Assembly: GCA_016780665.1 (NCBI GenBank)
Contig: JADHLM010000059.1
Location: 1 to 6,543 of the forward strand
Direction of reading: 5' to 3'
DNA from: Hyphomicrobiales bacterium
GTDB taxonomy: Bacteria; Pseudomonadota; Alphaproteobacteria; Rhizobiales; TMED25
DNA: 6,543 nucleotides
Shown: positions 6,300 to 6,543 of the stretch, in pieces
How positions within the stretch are numbered: the first letter of the stretch is position 1
How the letters are laid out: each line of letters opens with the position of its first letter
Notes under the pieces: generated by a model
The model's database searches: none
What the model saw: only the letters and a program-made list of their open reading frames with translations
Told to the model about the DNA's origin: nothing
Position numbers and translations under genes: made by a program

Positions 6300-6543
6300 A
6301 TGTCAACAAAGCTGGACTCTAAAACAGCAGAACATTCTTCAGAAAGAAAAATTGCGGACCATAAAATCGTTCTAGAAAATGATGAGATTATTGTAACTCA
6401 TTGGACTTTTAAACCAGGTGAACAAACAGGATGGCATTTGCATGAAATGGATTATATGCCAATTCAATTGTCAACAGGAAAATTAATGTTTGAATTTCCA
6501 GATGGCACAACAAAAGAAATAAATTATATTCCAAAAACCACTT
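6300..6543 (+). CDS. Cupin-domain protein (BauB-like), N-terminal part, truncated by window end
   Basis: The open frame starts at 6300 and runs off the window after 81 complete codons. It encodes a small metal-binding beta-barrel (cupin). The first cupin motif is visible: THWTFKPGEQTGWHLHEMDY with His46 and His48 as likely metal ligands, then IQLSTGKLMFEFPDG as the following strands. The arrangement PGE-TGWH-H--DY---PL--G resembles the small cupins annotated as BauB, associated with beta-alanine degradation, but similar cupins occur in many contexts, so substrate and reaction remain open. The first 20 or so residues are polar and probably flexible. It follows the NIPSNAP gene by 21 nt on the same strand, suggesting one transcript. 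The second cupin motif lies beyond the window. Confidence 0.82.
   Translation, partial: MSTKLDSKTAEHSSERKIADHKIVLENDEIIVTHWTFKPGEQTGWHLHEMDYMPIQLSTGKLMFEFPDGTTKEINYIPKTT

Noticed and set aside
1..6543. CRISPR array, tRNA/rRNA, insertion sequence or phage signature
   Set aside because: No regularly spaced repeats, tRNA-like folds, transposase-like frames or terminal inverted repeats were seen; nearly all bases are accounted for by the listed genes.

Overview
The window is AT-rich, gene-dense bacterial DNA with short intergenic gaps, and its genes read as core metabolism and cytochrome biogenesis, not mobile or defence DNA. Gene order points to an alphaproteobacterium, probably a marine, AT-rich, streamlined one. 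An aconitase gene divergent from ccmABCD plus ccmG, with ccmE/F/H absent, is the alphaproteobacterial layout (compare helABCDX of Rhodobacter and the acnA-ccm loci of rhizobia). The taxon is inferred from synteny and composition only.

Layout: positions 1-216 are the C-terminal end of an Hsp90 chaperone gene (htpG) on the + strand. It converges, across a 33-nt gap, on a complete acnB (aconitate hydratase 2, 930 aa) on the - strand. A 138-nt divergent intergenic region (3043-3180) holds the start regions of acnB and of the + strand operon ccmA-ccmB-ccmC-ccmD-ccmG. That operon is tightly packed: 4-nt gap A/B, about 8-nt gap B/C, 17-nt gap C/D, 17-nt overlap D/G. ccmD is only 49 codons long. After a 74-nt gap with a candidate promoter come a NIPSNAP-family gene and, 21 nt further on, the start of a cupin gene cut by the window end.

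How the genes work together: CcmA, CcmB, CcmC and CcmD form the ABC-type machinery that loads and releases haem on the periplasmic chaperone CcmE. CcmG is the membrane-anchored thioredoxin that keeps apocytochrome c cysteines reduced. CcmE, CcmF and CcmH must lie elsewhere. AcnB belongs to the TCA cycle (citrate to isocitrate) and possibly the methylcitrate cycle. The NIPSNAP/cupin pair looks like a small separate transcription unit of unknown, possibly catabolic, role.

I see no previously undescribed system. The points most worth checking are: (i) a B-type, Bacteroidetes-like aconitase at the locus where alphaproteobacteria usually carry acnA; (ii) an identical GTGTAAG-N16-TATAAT element upstream of both ccmA and the NIPSNAP gene; (iii) an 11-bp tandem duplication across the acnB start codon that creates a 4-codon overlapping mini-ORF.
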